Source: a bacterium (lineage in GTDB: Bacteria; Cyanobacteriota; Vampirovibrionia; Gastranaerophilales; Gastranaerophilaceae). Taken from it: a stretch of 64,000 bases of DNA. The notes under the pieces are model-generated. The model ran no database searches, had not been told where the DNA came from, and saw only the letters and a list, made by a program, of their open reading frames with translations. The stretch is taken from positions 1 to 64,000 of the forward strand of contig JAGAJM010000011.1 of the NCBI GenBank assembly GCA_017626055.1, read 5' to 3'. Each line of letters opens with the position of its first letter. Position 1 is the stretch's first letter. Below, one piece after another: positions 52,322 to 61,095 of this stretch. Both the position numbers and the translations under genes were made by a program.

Positions 52322-53797
52322 ATGTTTAGAAAAAACAGAATGGAATATGTTATCAAAACATGTTCAGGGGAAGATGCTCAAGAATTACAAAATTTGTTGA
52401 ATGAAATGTCAATGAATGGTTGGGATTTATACAGCATGCATGATGTAGGTGATGAAGAATCAGGTTCAGAATTGAACTGTATTTTTATGCGTCCTGCAAA
52501 ACAAGATTCTGCCTCTGAGTCTGACATAATCAATATTTCCGATTTTAAAAGTCAAATGGAAAAAATGCTTTCTCCTAAATTGACTGAATATGAACAATGT
52601 TTGGAAATTCAATCTCAAATCCGCAGACAAAAAGAAAAAATGAATAAGATTAAGGCTGAACTTGAAGGTGAAGCTCCAGCTTCAGTTTCAAGAAAAAAAC
52701 TTAATGACAAAATTTCTGCAGGGTTGAAAGAATTAGAAGATTTGAAGGCAAAATTAAATAAAGCAACATCACCAGATTTGATGTATTCAAAGCTTCATGA
52801 AGAAAAATTGACAATCTATTTGAGTGAAGAGCTTTTAGGTTTTGTAGATTCTGATAGAGATAATTCTGGAGAAGAATTGATTGCAGAAACTGTTAAATCA
52901 CGTCTTAGATTGACTGAGGAAAAAGGTTATATTATTCCAAAAGTTGTATTTAAAGATGATGAAAATCTTAATCCTTGCGAATTTAGTATCAGAATTCGTG
53001 GTATGGAAGTATTTAAGGCTGGTGTTTGCCCAAATCATTTGATGTTTTATGTTGATGAATTAAATACAAAAATCAAAAATTCTGTAAAAGCTATTGATGC
53101 AATTACTGATAGAGACGTTGTTTGGGTTGAAAAAGACAAGGCAAAAGACTTTTGGCAAAAAGGTTTGACGCCATCAGAATATATTTCAAAAGCATTGGAA
53201 TATGTTGCAGTAAAACATGTTGAAGATTTACTAGATTATGATGATATTGACAAGTATTTGGAAGTTGTTGAAAAAGAAAACGAGTTCTTAATAGAAAATA
53301 TTATTCCAGATTTGTTGACTTATTCTGATGTGAAATATCTTTTGACAAGTTTAATCAAAGAAAAAGTTTCAATTAAGAATATCACTTACATTTTTGAGAA
53401 AATTAATGATTTTGCTGAAGATGGAAGTAAAGCTGATATTCTAAACAAAATTCGCCTATCATTATCAAGACAAATTTGCAGAAGTTATGCAAATGAAGAC
53501 GGTGAAACAATTAGCGCATTTGAACTTTCTGAAAAGACTTATGCTGATATTGTTTTAGGTTGTGATGACAGTGAAGATTGTCTAATTAAAATTGATGGGG
53601 AGTTAGCTGAAAAATTAGCTGATAAAATCATTAGAAAATCTAAAAAATTAGGTATTCATGCGCCAAAATTGATTGTTCCAATGGAATATAGACAAATTTT
53701 CTTCACATTGTTATCTTTGTATTTAAACGATATTACTGTTTTAGCGCACGAAGAAGTTGGTTGCCTATTCAAAATTGACAATTTAGGCGATATTTAA
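52322..53797 (+). CDS. Soluble FlhA/SctV-like cytoplasmic-domain protein with DUF4177-like N-terminus
   Basis: A 491-residue protein without membrane segments. Residues 1-58 resemble DUF4177 (MEYVIKTCSGE...GWDLYSM). About 75-150 is a coiled coil. From about 160 to 485 it follows the C-terminal cytoplasmic domain of flagellar/type III export gates (FHIPEP): LRLTEEKGYIIPKVVFKDD, CEFSIRIRGMEVFKAGV, GLTPSEYISKALEYVAVKHVEDLL, YLLTSLIKEKVSIKNITYIFE, and the terminal LIVPMEYRQIF...ITVLAHEEV. In FlhA this part docks chaperone-substrate complexes. The FlhA N-terminal membrane half is missing. It is the last gene of the bamA-skp-udp run. The function is inferred to be adaptor-like. Confidence 0.75.
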   Translation: MFRKNRMEYVIKTCSGEDAQELQNLLNEMSMNGWDLYSMHDVGDEESGSELNCIFMRPAKQDSASESDIINISDFKSQMEKMLSPKLTEYEQCLEIQSQIRRQKEKMNKIKAELEGEAPASVSRKKLNDKISAGLKELEDLKAKLNKATSPDLMYSKLHEEKLTIYLSEELLGFVDSDRDNSGEELIAETVKSRLRLTEEKGYIIPKVVFKDDENLNPCEFSIRIRGMEVFKAGVCPNHLMFYVDELNTKIKNSVKAIDAITDRDVVWVEKDKAKDFWQKGLTPSEYISKALEYVAVKHVEDLLDYDDIDKYLEVVEKENEFLIENIIPDLLTYSDVKYLLTSLIKEKVSIKNITYIFEKINDFAEDGSKADILNKIRLSLSRQICRSYANEDGETISAFELSEKTYADIVLGCDDSEDCLIKIDGELAEKLADKIIRKSKKLGIHAPKLIVPMEYRQIFFTLLSLYLNDITVLAHEEVGCLFKIDNLGDI

Positions 53798-53804
53798 GAG
53801 AAAC

Positions 53805-54608
53805 TTATTTATCTTCTTGAGTGATACCTGTTTGATAACCTGGTACAAGTAGTGCTAGTGGGATAAATCTGCCTAATAATGAGCCAACAGATGATGATTT
53901 ATTCATCATTGAAATTGCCATACACAAGTCGTCAAAGTGTGGAGCAAAATCTGTTGCTCTAATTTCTCTATCTACTTCTTTTTTATAAAGTTTTTCGTTG
54001 ATGAAGTTAGAAACTTTGTTTCCAACATAAATTCCAACACCTAGGAACGCAATTGTACAAGCTGCGTTAGGTAGAACTTTCATAAATTTATTGGTGAAAT
54101 CTGCAGTTTTTTTCAATGCTTCATTTGAAATTTTGCTAAGGTTAAATTGTGGAACTGCATTTTCAATACGATTTTCATATTTGCCGTAAAGTCTTGCGCC
54201 TTGTCCTACTAAAAATACTGGAACAGCAATGTTGCCAACCATTTGGCTTAATATTTCACGTTGTTTTGCTTTGCGGTTTTCTTTTTTATCAACTAAACAA
54301 CCGCCAATAAAACCACCAGCAACAGAGCCTGCTGCAACTCCAAGAATTTCTTTTTCGTGATATTGGATTGATTCATTTACAGGCTTGTATTTGAAAATAG
54401 CCCAATCTTTTATTGGAGTTTTGAATATTTGTTTTGGATTTAGTGAAAATCCTTTTCTATGAGCAAGAAGTGCTAAAACAGGAGCAGTGCCTGCAATGGC
54501 AGAACCTAAAACAATAGCTTTTTGCTTCTTGTTCATATCTGTTTGAGCCCCATGTGCGGTAAAATTTGGTTGATTATTTAGGTTATATGAATTTACTCTA
54601 GTAATCAT
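53805..54608 (-). CDS. Lineage-type membrane protein of unknown function
   Basis: A 267-residue protein. The N-terminus MITRVNSYNLNNQPNFTAHG is an unusual polar opening followed by a basic stretch. Hydrophobic segments are near 30-46, 90-108 (GVAAGSVAGGFIGG), 123-135, 180-195 and 245-258. The gene is convergent with the FlhA-like gene, 7 bases apart. AGGAAAG precedes the ATG. Similar Asn-Phe-Thr/Lys-Gly openings occur on other unknown proteins in this window; the family is not recognised. Confidence 0.65.
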   Translation of the reverse strand: MITRVNSYNLNNQPNFTAHGAQTDMNKKQKAIVLGSAIAGTAPVLALLAHRKGFSLNPKQIFKTPIKDWAIFKYKPVNESIQYHEKEILGVAAGSVAGGFIGGCLVDKKENRKAKQREILSQMVGNIAVPVFLVGQGARLYGKYENRIENAVPQFNLSKISNEALKKTADFTNKFMKVLPNAACTIAFLGVGIYVGNKVSNFINEKLYKKEVDREIRATDFAPHFDDLCMAISMMNKSSSVGSLLGRFIPLALLVPGYQTGITQEDK

Positions 54609-54813
54609 TTTTCTTTCCTGTTTGTACTTATTAGAAATCAGAACAAAAAAAATCTTGCTACTATATTATACCACTTTAAATATTTGTAACATATCAATTT
54701 GGATAAAGGTAGTAAATAAGATGTTTTGTAACAAAATATTAAAACGCTCTTAGCTTATCGCAAAAAAATATCTTGAGCGGTATTAAATAGATATTGTAGA
54801 AAGCAATATAATC

Positions 54814-56424
54814 ATGGCAATAAAACCGATAAATATACCAATAGCAAATACTCATAGCGTCATGTCTAGAAATCTGGTAAAACAGATGGCTAGTGACGGC
54901 TTTTTGCCTGTTATTGCTTTAGAAGCCTTTGTAGAAGCTGGTAGAACTTACCAAGCCTATCAAAGAGGTGGTTTTGACGAAGCGAGAGAAAGAATTACAG
55001 AAGAGTTTTCTGGAGCTGTTTTCTGGTTAGGTGGGGTAACTGCACTTAACTGGGTATTTGAAAAAATTGGTCAAAAATTATTAAAATTGCCTAATATTAA
55101 TGTAAGTATTGCCAATGATGATGTTCGTAAACCGCTTACAAATTATTTAACTCACGAGAGAACTAAAGAAGGTGCTGAGATTTTAGAAAAAACTATGGCG
55201 AAATTTAAGTTTGCTAAAGTCATTTCTAGTGTATTGATTGCAAACGCTTTAATTGGTTTGGTTCTTCCAAAAATTAACCAAGCAATCACTCGTTCTTATC
55301 ACAAAGATGATAATAAAACCTCAAATACTCCAGAAGTTCCAACAGAAATTGCTAATGTAGTACTTTCAGATCCAAAAGATAATCCATTTGTAGCAAGACC
55401 AACATTCAATGATTTTGCTCAAACTCAAGATAAAAAAGAAGATAAAAAAGATGTTTCATTCGGTATCAATTTGTTATCACTAGCTAACAAATTTGAAAGC
55501 AATAGAAATTATAAATTGTTATCAGTTGACGTTGGGACATCAACTGGTCGTGCTTATTCAGCTAGAAATAATGATGAAAGAGTAGAAATTCTATTCAGAG
55601 ATATCGCATCAATTTACTTCTATATGTTCAATATGCCAAATATTAACACTTGGTTGAATAAACTTGAACAAAGAAATGAAAAATCAAGTATGTTAATGTA
55701 TGGTACAAGACTTGACCCAGTTTCAGCTGAATTGGCAAACAAATACATGCAAGGCTATGTTGAAGGATTTGAAGGTAAAAAAGTTGATATCGAAACATTC
55801 AGACGTGATATGTTTGGTGAAAGAGTTACATTATCAGATGAATTTAAAGCTAAATTCCAAGGTGAAAAAATCAAAATTATCTCACTTGACGAATTCAAAG
55901 CTGAACTTAAATCGCTTGTACCAGAATCTGAACTTAAGCACTTTGAAGAAATGGCTGAACAGATGTCTAAACTTCAACCTCAAGTTAAAGGTATGTCTAT
56001 CTTAACTCAAACTCAAGTGGAAGATGTCTTAACTGGTGGACACTTGAATAATCCTAAGTTCTTACAAGAATTCTTCAAAAACAGATTTGGTAAGAAATTT
56101 ATGGAAAGATATAAATTTGTTGCTCAATCTGAACTTGATGCTCATAAACACGAACTTATTGATTTCGTAAACTCAGTAATTGAAAGAGCAAGAAAAACAA
56201 ATGCTGGTGAAGTTACTCAATCATTGTTGAATAAAGCATCTAACCACAACTTGAGAATGAATGCTCTTAACTGGGGAAGTGGTTTTGTTATCTCTGCATT
56301 GTTCTTGTCAACAATTATTCCAAAAGTTCAGTACCTTATTACAAAATGGAGAACAGGTTCTGATGAATTCCCAGGAACAGCAGAATTTAGAGAAAAAGAA
56401 GAACAAGCAAAACAAGTTGCATAA
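54814..56424 (+). CDS. Membrane-associated protein of unknown function
   Basis: A 536-residue protein. It begins MAIKPINIPIANTHSVMSRN. Hydrophobic segments lie near 70-83 (AVFWLGGVTALNWVF), 134-152 and 488-503 (SGFVISALFLSTIIPKVQYL). A long hydrophilic helical part between (residues 160-480) would be on one side of the membrane. No ribosome site stands out. It is divergent from the 267-aa gene across a 205-base gap. The function is unknown. Confidence 0.65.
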   Translation: MAIKPINIPIANTHSVMSRNLVKQMASDGFLPVIALEAFVEAGRTYQAYQRGGFDEARERITEEFSGAVFWLGGVTALNWVFEKIGQKLLKLPNINVSIANDDVRKPLTNYLTHERTKEGAEILEKTMAKFKFAKVISSVLIANALIGLVLPKINQAITRSYHKDDNKTSNTPEVPTEIANVVLSDPKDNPFVARPTFNDFAQTQDKKEDKKDVSFGINLLSLANKFESNRNYKLLSVDVGTSTGRAYSARNNDERVEILFRDIASIYFYMFNMPNINTWLNKLEQRNEKSSMLMYGTRLDPVSAELANKYMQGYVEGFEGKKVDIETFRRDMFGERVTLSDEFKAKFQGEKIKIISLDEFKAELKSLVPESELKHFEEMAEQMSKLQPQVKGMSILTQTQVEDVLTGGHLNNPKFLQEFFKNRFGKKFMERYKFVAQSELDAHKHELIDFVNSVIERARKTNAGEVTQSLLNKASNHNLRMNALNWGSGFVISALFLSTIIPKVQYLITKWRTGSDEFPGTAEFREKEEQAKQVA

Positions 56425-56436
56425 AGATTTTAAAAA

Positions 56437-56465
56437 AGACCCAACCATTTGGTTGGGTCTTTCAA
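56437..56465. terminator. Terminator between convergent genes
   Basis: The perfect 11-bp stem AGACCCAACCA/TGGTTGGGTCT with a TT loop, followed by TTCAATTTT, between the 536-aa gene and tpiA. Confidence 0.85.
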
Positions 56466-56487
56466 TTTTGTATTAACTATAAAAGTT

Positions 56488-57282
56488 TTATACGGCAACT
56501 TTCATAGTTTTTTCGATGATTGAGTTGAAGCTATCAGCTTTAAGTGAAGCACCACCGATTAAAGCACCATCGATGTCTGATTTAGACATTTGTTCTTCGA
56601 TAGTTTCAGGTTTTACAGAACCACCATAAAGAATTCTGATAGAATCAGCTGCAGCTGCGCCAGAAACTTCAGCAACAACGCCTCTAATCATTTTGATAAC
56701 TCTGTTAGCTTCTTCAGCATCACAAGATTTGCCAGTACCGATAGCCCAGATTGGTTCGTATGCGATAACTGATTTTGCAACGTCTTCTGAAGAAATACCT
56801 TCTAAAGCTGCTCTGATTTGTGAAGCGATATGAGAATCAGTAATACCGCTTTCTCTTTGTTCAAGAGTTTCACCGCAGCAAATGATAGGGATTAAACCAC
56901 CAGCTAGGATAGCTTTAGCTTTTTTGTTAATCATTTCATCTGTTTCTGAGAAGTATTCTCTTCTTTCAGAGTGACCAATGATTACATATGAGCAACCAGC
57001 ATCTTTTAACATTTCAACAGAAATTTCACCTGTGTAAGCACCAGAATTTTCCCAGTGGCAGTTTTGACCAGCAACATAAAGTTTGCTTTCGCCACAACCA
57101 CAAGAGCAAGGAATTTCTGCAACTTGGTTGATTGATGTGAATACAGGTGCAATTACAACAACTGGTAATTGAGGTGCTGTAAAGTTGCTTACGAATGATT
57201 TAATACCTTCGTATAGAGCTTTTGCATCGCTTTGGCAAAGGTTCATTTTCCAGTTACCAGCGATAATAGGTTTTCTTGACAT
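56488..57282 (-). CDS. tpiA: Triosephosphate isomerase
   Basis: A 264-residue TIM barrel. The catalytic Lys is in AGNWKMNL, His in VIIGHSERREYF, Glu in AYEPIWAIGTGKSC, and the phosphate loop is RILYGGSVKPE. It interconverts dihydroxyacetone phosphate and glyceraldehyde-3-phosphate. An inserted SCGCGES stretch near residue 65 is slightly unusual. AAAGGAGAG precedes the ATG. Confidence 0.97.
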   Translation of the reverse strand: MSRKPIIAGNWKMNLCQSDAKALYEGIKSFVSNFTAPQLPVVVIAPVFTSINQVAEIPCSCGCGESKLYVAGQNCHWENSGAYTGEISVEMLKDAGCSYVIIGHSERREYFSETDEMINKKAKAILAGGLIPIICCGETLEQRESGITDSHIASQIRAALEGISSEDVAKSVIAYEPIWAIGTGKSCDAEEANRVIKMIRGVVAEVSGAAAADSIRILYGGSVKPETIEEQMSKSDIDGALIGGASLKADSFNSIIEKTMKVAV

Positions 57283-57374
57283 AATTTTCTCTCCTTTGTA
57301 AGTAACACTTAACGATTCAATCTTAAATCAAACAAATATTGTTCGCAAGTGGACAGAATTCTAGAAGTTTTCCT

Positions 57375-58058
57375 CTACCCCTCATCTTTTTTTGTTGGCA
57401 TGAAGTGGTAAACTAAAAGAATGGTTAGGATAACTGCCAAACCGATAGTTTTAAATTTTATAATAGCAACTGATACAACTGAACCAATTATTATTGCAAG
57501 AACAAGTCTTTTGAAAAATTCTTTTATTTTTTCTTTAGTTTTTGCAACTTCCCTTATTTCTTCAGCCATTTTTTTAATGTTTGATTGTTCTTTAGCTTGT
57601 TCTTCGATGGTTTCATCAATAATGTCTGAGGCTTTTAGGTCTTCAACTGCATCGTTGTAAGTCCTATTCACAAATCGCTCGACTAAAGATAATACAACTG
57701 TTTCAGGCGCATCATTTTTTACGCAAGCATACATAACTTCCCACATGGCATACCAAATTTTTTGCATAACACCTTTCCAGTATCTAGCGGGAATACCAGA
57801 GCGGAAGAGGTCGATTTCTTTATGAAAAGACCATTCAGCTAGGACTTGGATATAGAAGCATTGTTGTTCAAAATCCAATTTGCTAAACTCGTCATTATCT
57901 GGCATGGAAGAAGCCATAAGCATAGCAGATTTTCTGATATTTGTAATCAGATAACTTTTTTGTAGTTCATTTACATCCTCAGGAAGTAAAGGTGTAACTT
58001 GTTCTATTAGATTTTCAATAAAATCCGTATATTTTTTATCGATAACTGTTTCTTCCAT
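57375..58058 (-). CDS. Membrane-anchored protein of unknown function
   Basis: A 227-residue protein with a helical N-terminal domain (about 1-150, with WYAMWEVMYACVKNDAPE), a Glu/Lys coiled coil (150-182), and two closely spaced C-terminal membrane segments (about 183-200 and 205-219). No family is recognised. There is no ribosome site; TATAAT lies 6 bases before the ATG (minus strand 58069-58064), so a leaderless transcript is likely. Confidence 0.6.
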   Translation of the reverse strand: MEETVIDKKYTDFIENLIEQVTPLLPEDVNELQKSYLITNIRKSAMLMASSMPDNDEFSKLDFEQQCFYIQVLAEWSFHKEIDLFRSGIPARYWKGVMQKIWYAMWEVMYACVKNDAPETVVLSLVERFVNRTYNDAVEDLKASDIIDETIEEQAKEQSNIKKMAEEIREVAKTKEKIKEFFKRLVLAIIIGSVVSVAIIKFKTIGLAVILTILLVYHFMPTKKDEG

Positions 58059-58119
58059 TCTACTATTATAGAAAATAAGTCGTCAGAATTTGTCATATAG
58101 ATAGACTAAATATTTAAAA

Positions 58120-58148
58120 AGCGGGACTGAAATTTTATCAACCCCGCT
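58120..58148 (-). terminator. Terminator of the pseudopilin operon
   Basis: On the minus strand AGCGGG/CCCGCT (58148-58143, 58125-58120), followed by TTTTTAAATATTT. Confidence 0.75.
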
Positions 58149-58167
58149 AATTTGTTAAAATATTTTC

Positions 58168-58830
58168 TTAGTCAGTAATAACCCAACCATTTTTTATAAG
58201 TTTGTATAAACAACCTTGGGCATAATCCCCAACGTGTCCCCAGTCAGAAACTTTTACACCACAGTTAGCCTCATCTGTACCCCAAGGAGTAACTTCTCCA
58301 GATTCAGCATCAATTCGCCCTGTGTAAACATCAAGTCCAACAATGTTTGGATAAGCAGGTCCGTTCACGTCAAATACATAGTGTAAAACGGCACTAGCAG
58401 TTATGTATTCCATACAAACAGTTGCACCATTTGCAGTTTGGATACAGTGGTCACCATAAAATCTTGGTACGGCTTCACCTGCAAGTGTTGTATAAGATTT
58501 ACCAAGACATTTTGAACCATATGCTGGACGACCAGGGCAGTCGTTTACAACTTTAAAATAATTTCTTAGAAAATAACAAGCACCTGTTTGTTTAACATTT
58601 GTACAAGAATATGCAACACCTGCTGTTGTTTGGCTGAAAGTTGAAGCCATTTCATCTGTCATAATTGTAGATACTGCATCATTTATTTGTGAGTAAACTT
58701 TTTGAGCACTTGCAGCATAAGTTTTATATCGGTAGTTTTTAACTACTGATGGGATTGTCAAAACGGAAATTACCGCAATAATACTAAGAGTAATCAATAC
58801 TTCTGCAAGAGTAAAACCTTTTTTTATCAT
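58168..58830 (-). CDS. Type IV pseudopilin-like protein (fourth in operon)
   Basis: A 220-residue protein. The leader MIKKG precedes FTLAEVLITLSIIAVISVLTIP (Glu5 kept). The globular part is Cys-rich and has VFDVNGPAYPNIVGLDVY, the shared signature, with two extra loops (TGRIDAESGEVTPWG). The start is ATG 58830, with AGGAGG close before it; an upstream TTG at 58869 overlaps the preceding gene. It is expected to be anchored in the inner membrane and processed by prepilin peptidase. Confidence 0.85.
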   Translation of the reverse strand: MIKKGFTLAEVLITLSIIAVISVLTIPSVVKNYRYKTYAASAQKVYSQINDAVSTIMTDEMASTFSQTTAGVAYSCTNVKQTGACYFLRNYFKVVNDCPGRPAYGSKCLGKSYTTLAGEAVPRFYGDHCIQTANGATVCMEYITASAVLHYVFDVNGPAYPNIVGLDVYTGRIDAESGEVTPWGTDEANCGVKVSDWGHVGDYAQGCLYKLIKNGWVITD

Positions 58831-58840
58831 GATAATCCTC

Positions 58841-59533
58841 CTAGTATTCCATTTTCCAACCAGCTTCAATAATGTTATTCAAGCAACCAGATGAAGCTTC
58901 ATATAATGTACTGGTGTTTCCTGCGGTACAATTTGAGGCAGGAGCACCTACGCTAGTCGGGCTACAACCACTTGCGTAGTCAGCCAAAGTCCCGTTTGAA
59001 CGAATATCAATCGCAAAAACATCTCGACCTGCAACATTTGGTGGCGCAACGCCATTAACGTCAACAACTAAACTTGTACAGTTGTTGGCTGAGTTGTAAG
59101 AACCGCCAATAGCTGCACCTGAAACAGTTTGAACAAAGTAATTACCAGAAGGTGGTGATATATTTACACCTCCAACTGTTTTGTACGCACCAGCTGTGGT
59201 TGGCATACATTTTTCTTCAGTTTTTAAACAGTTTTCTTTAATATTTTTAAAATATTTTTGTAAGAAAAATCCTAATCCAGATGTACAATCACCTGTTGTT
59301 GCATTACATACTGTTGCTCCACCAGCGGTTGTTTCGTAAAAGTCGTCGGTATGCTCATCATTCATAATTGATTGAGCAGCATCGGCAACTTGAGCGTATA
59401 TTTTTTCTAGTTGAGCTGTATATAATCTATTTTGGTAGTTTTTCATAACCCCAGGAATTGTCAAAACCGCAACAACGCCGACAACGCCTAAGGTGATTAA
59501 AACTTCTGATAATGTAAAGGCTTTTTTATTCAT
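58841..59533 (-). CDS. Type IV pseudopilin-like protein (third in operon)
   Basis: A 230-residue protein. The leader MNKKA is cut before FTLSEVLITLGVVGVVAVLTIP; the residue before the cut is Ala rather than Gly. The first 70 residues are nearly identical to the upstream gene product (YQNRLYTAQLEKIYAQ). It carries VVDVNGVAPPNVAGRDVFAIDI and a C-terminal CLNNIIEAGWKMEY. The start is ATG 59533 with AGGA before it. Its stop lies 10 bases before the next start. Confidence 0.85.
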   Translation of the reverse strand: MNKKAFTLSEVLITLGVVGVVAVLTIPGVMKNYQNRLYTAQLEKIYAQVADAAQSIMNDEHTDDFYETTAGGATVCNATTGDCTSGLGFFLQKYFKNIKENCLKTEEKCMPTTAGAYKTVGGVNISPPSGNYFVQTVSGAAIGGSYNSANNCTSLVVDVNGVAPPNVAGRDVFAIDIRSNGTLADYASGCSPTSVGAPASNCTAGNTSTLYEASSGCLNNIIEAGWKMEY

Positions 59534-59544
59534 AATAATTTTTC

Positions 59545-60219
59545 CTAATATTCCATTTTCCAACCAGCTTCAATAATCCTACTTAGGCAACCTTGAGCTG
59601 CCAAGTATATAGAATTAGATGCTATTTGTGTACATATATCACCTTTTGATTTGTTGACATCAGTTAATGTCCCATTTTCTTGAATTTCAATTGAAAAGAC
59701 ATCTCGACCAACAACATTAGGTTGTCCAAGTCCGTTAACATCTACAATTAATCTAACTTTTTTAGGGATAGTAGTTGTGTCTAGTTTCCCACCGATTGTT
59801 GCTCCAGTTATTGTTTGAATAAAGTAATCCCCATCAGGTTTTGTGTTTGTACCACCTATGGTTTTGTAAACACCAGTATCTGTTGACATACAAACATCAT
59901 CACCAGTACCTAAACAATTTTTTCTGATAACTTTGAAGTAGTTTGTTAGTAAGTAGCCTAAACCTTCCGTACATTCGCCAGTTGTGGCATCACATTTATT
60001 CGCATATCTGCCAGCAGTTGTTTCATAGAAGTTATCAACGTGTTGATCATTCATAACTGATTGTACTGCGTCAGAGATTTGTGCATATGCTTTTTCTAAC
60101 TGAGCTGTATATAACCTATTTTGGTAGTTTTTCATAACCCCAGGAATAGTTAAAACCGCAACGATTCCGACAACCCCTAGCGTAATTAAAACTTCTGATA
60201 ATGTAAACGCTTTTTTCAT
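59545..60219 (-). CDS. Type IV pseudopilin-like protein (second in operon)
   Basis: A 224-residue protein. MKKA precedes FTLSEVLITLGVVGIVAVLTIP. LIVDVNGLGQPNVVGRDVFSIEI and a C-terminal CLSRIIEAGWKMEY match the downstream paralogue closely, so the two come from a recent duplication. Three cysteine pairs suggest disulphides in the periplasm. Confidence 0.85.
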   Translation of the reverse strand: MKKAFTLSEVLITLGVVGIVAVLTIPGVMKNYQNRLYTAQLEKAYAQISDAVQSVMNDQHVDNFYETTAGRYANKCDATTGECTEGLGYLLTNYFKVIRKNCLGTGDDVCMSTDTGVYKTIGGTNTKPDGDYFIQTITGATIGGKLDTTTIPKKVRLIVDVNGLGQPNVVGRDVFSIEIQENGTLTDVNKSKGDICTQIASNSIYLAAQGCLSRIIEAGWKMEY

Positions 60220-60233
60220 ATATTTTTCCTAAA

Positions 60234-60839
60234 TTAATAAGTAACTTCCCAATTGTTTTCTAACAGTAATCCAAAACATCCTTCGCCTTTGAAGTTTGTT
60301 GTACAACCAGCTGTGGGGTATCCGTTATATAATTGGTTGGTATCTGGGTCAATATTCACAACAAAAAAGTCTCGTCCACCAACGTTAGGTCCATCTGTTG
60401 AGTTAACATCTACTCTGAAGTGGCAATTTGTTTTTGTATGGCAGAAAAATGATACTGCTTCACCACTTGCTAACTTTGCCCAACCGCTATTCACAAAGGT
60501 TATTGTGTTCTCGCTGTTGTCACCTACTGTTCTATATTTTGAGTTAAATGGACTTGATGTAACGTTACCAACTTTTTTGAAATATTTGTCCAAAAAGGCT
60601 TGTTGATTACCGCCACCACTGACATATTGGCTATATATTGTCTGATTGAAGTAAGAAACATTGTTGTCGATACATGCTTGGTTAATAGCGATTTCGATTG
60701 CTTCAACAGTTTTTTTCAACTTAGTAACATATAACTTCTTATGATAATCTTTCAAGAATCCTGGTAAAACCAAAGTTGCAATAACACCAATAATAGCCAT
60801 TGTGATTAGTAATTCGCCAATAGTAAGGGCTTTTTTCAT
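60234..60839 (-). CDS. Type IV pseudopilin-like protein (first in operon)
   Basis: A 201-residue protein with a divergent leader: MKKA, then LTIGELLITMAIIGVIATLVLP, with Leu instead of Phe at mature position 1 and Glu5 kept. The signature is FRVDVNSTDGPNVGGRDFFVVNI. A C-terminal CFGLLLENNWEVTY resembles the other members. AGGA precedes the ATG, and a consensus promoter lies 42 bases upstream. Confidence 0.85.
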   Translation of the reverse strand: MKKALTIGELLITMAIIGVIATLVLPGFLKDYHKKLYVTKLKKTVEAIEIAINQACIDNNVSYFNQTIYSQYVSGGGNQQAFLDKYFKKVGNVTSSPFNSKYRTVGDNSENTITFVNSGWAKLASGEAVSFFCHTKTNCHFRVDVNSTDGPNVGGRDFFVVNIDPDTNQLYNGYPTAGCTTNFKGEGCFGLLLENNWEVTY

Positions 60840-60880
60840 ACTCTATAATATCCTGTATTTAGTCTTATACGTATATATAG

Positions 60881-60909
60881 ATTATACACTTTTTTTCAAG
60901 GGTTTTCAA
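60881..60909 (-). promoter_or_regulatory. Promoter of the pseudopilin operon
   Basis: On the minus strand TTGAAA (60909-60904), a 17-bp spacer and TATAAT (60886-60881). Confidence 0.8.
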
Positions 60910-61095
60910 GTCATGTACTAAATAATAAAACCATTAGGAACAGAAAACGAGTAAATTGAATAGTGTTTGAGTATGAGATATATATTTTAATATATTGAGA
61001 ATGTTTTTTCTTTATGTTCAAGGGGTTATTGCATTGCAAATTTATATAGGTATAAAACCTATAAAAAAATTTTTTGCTAGTGATTTGTAAAAAAT

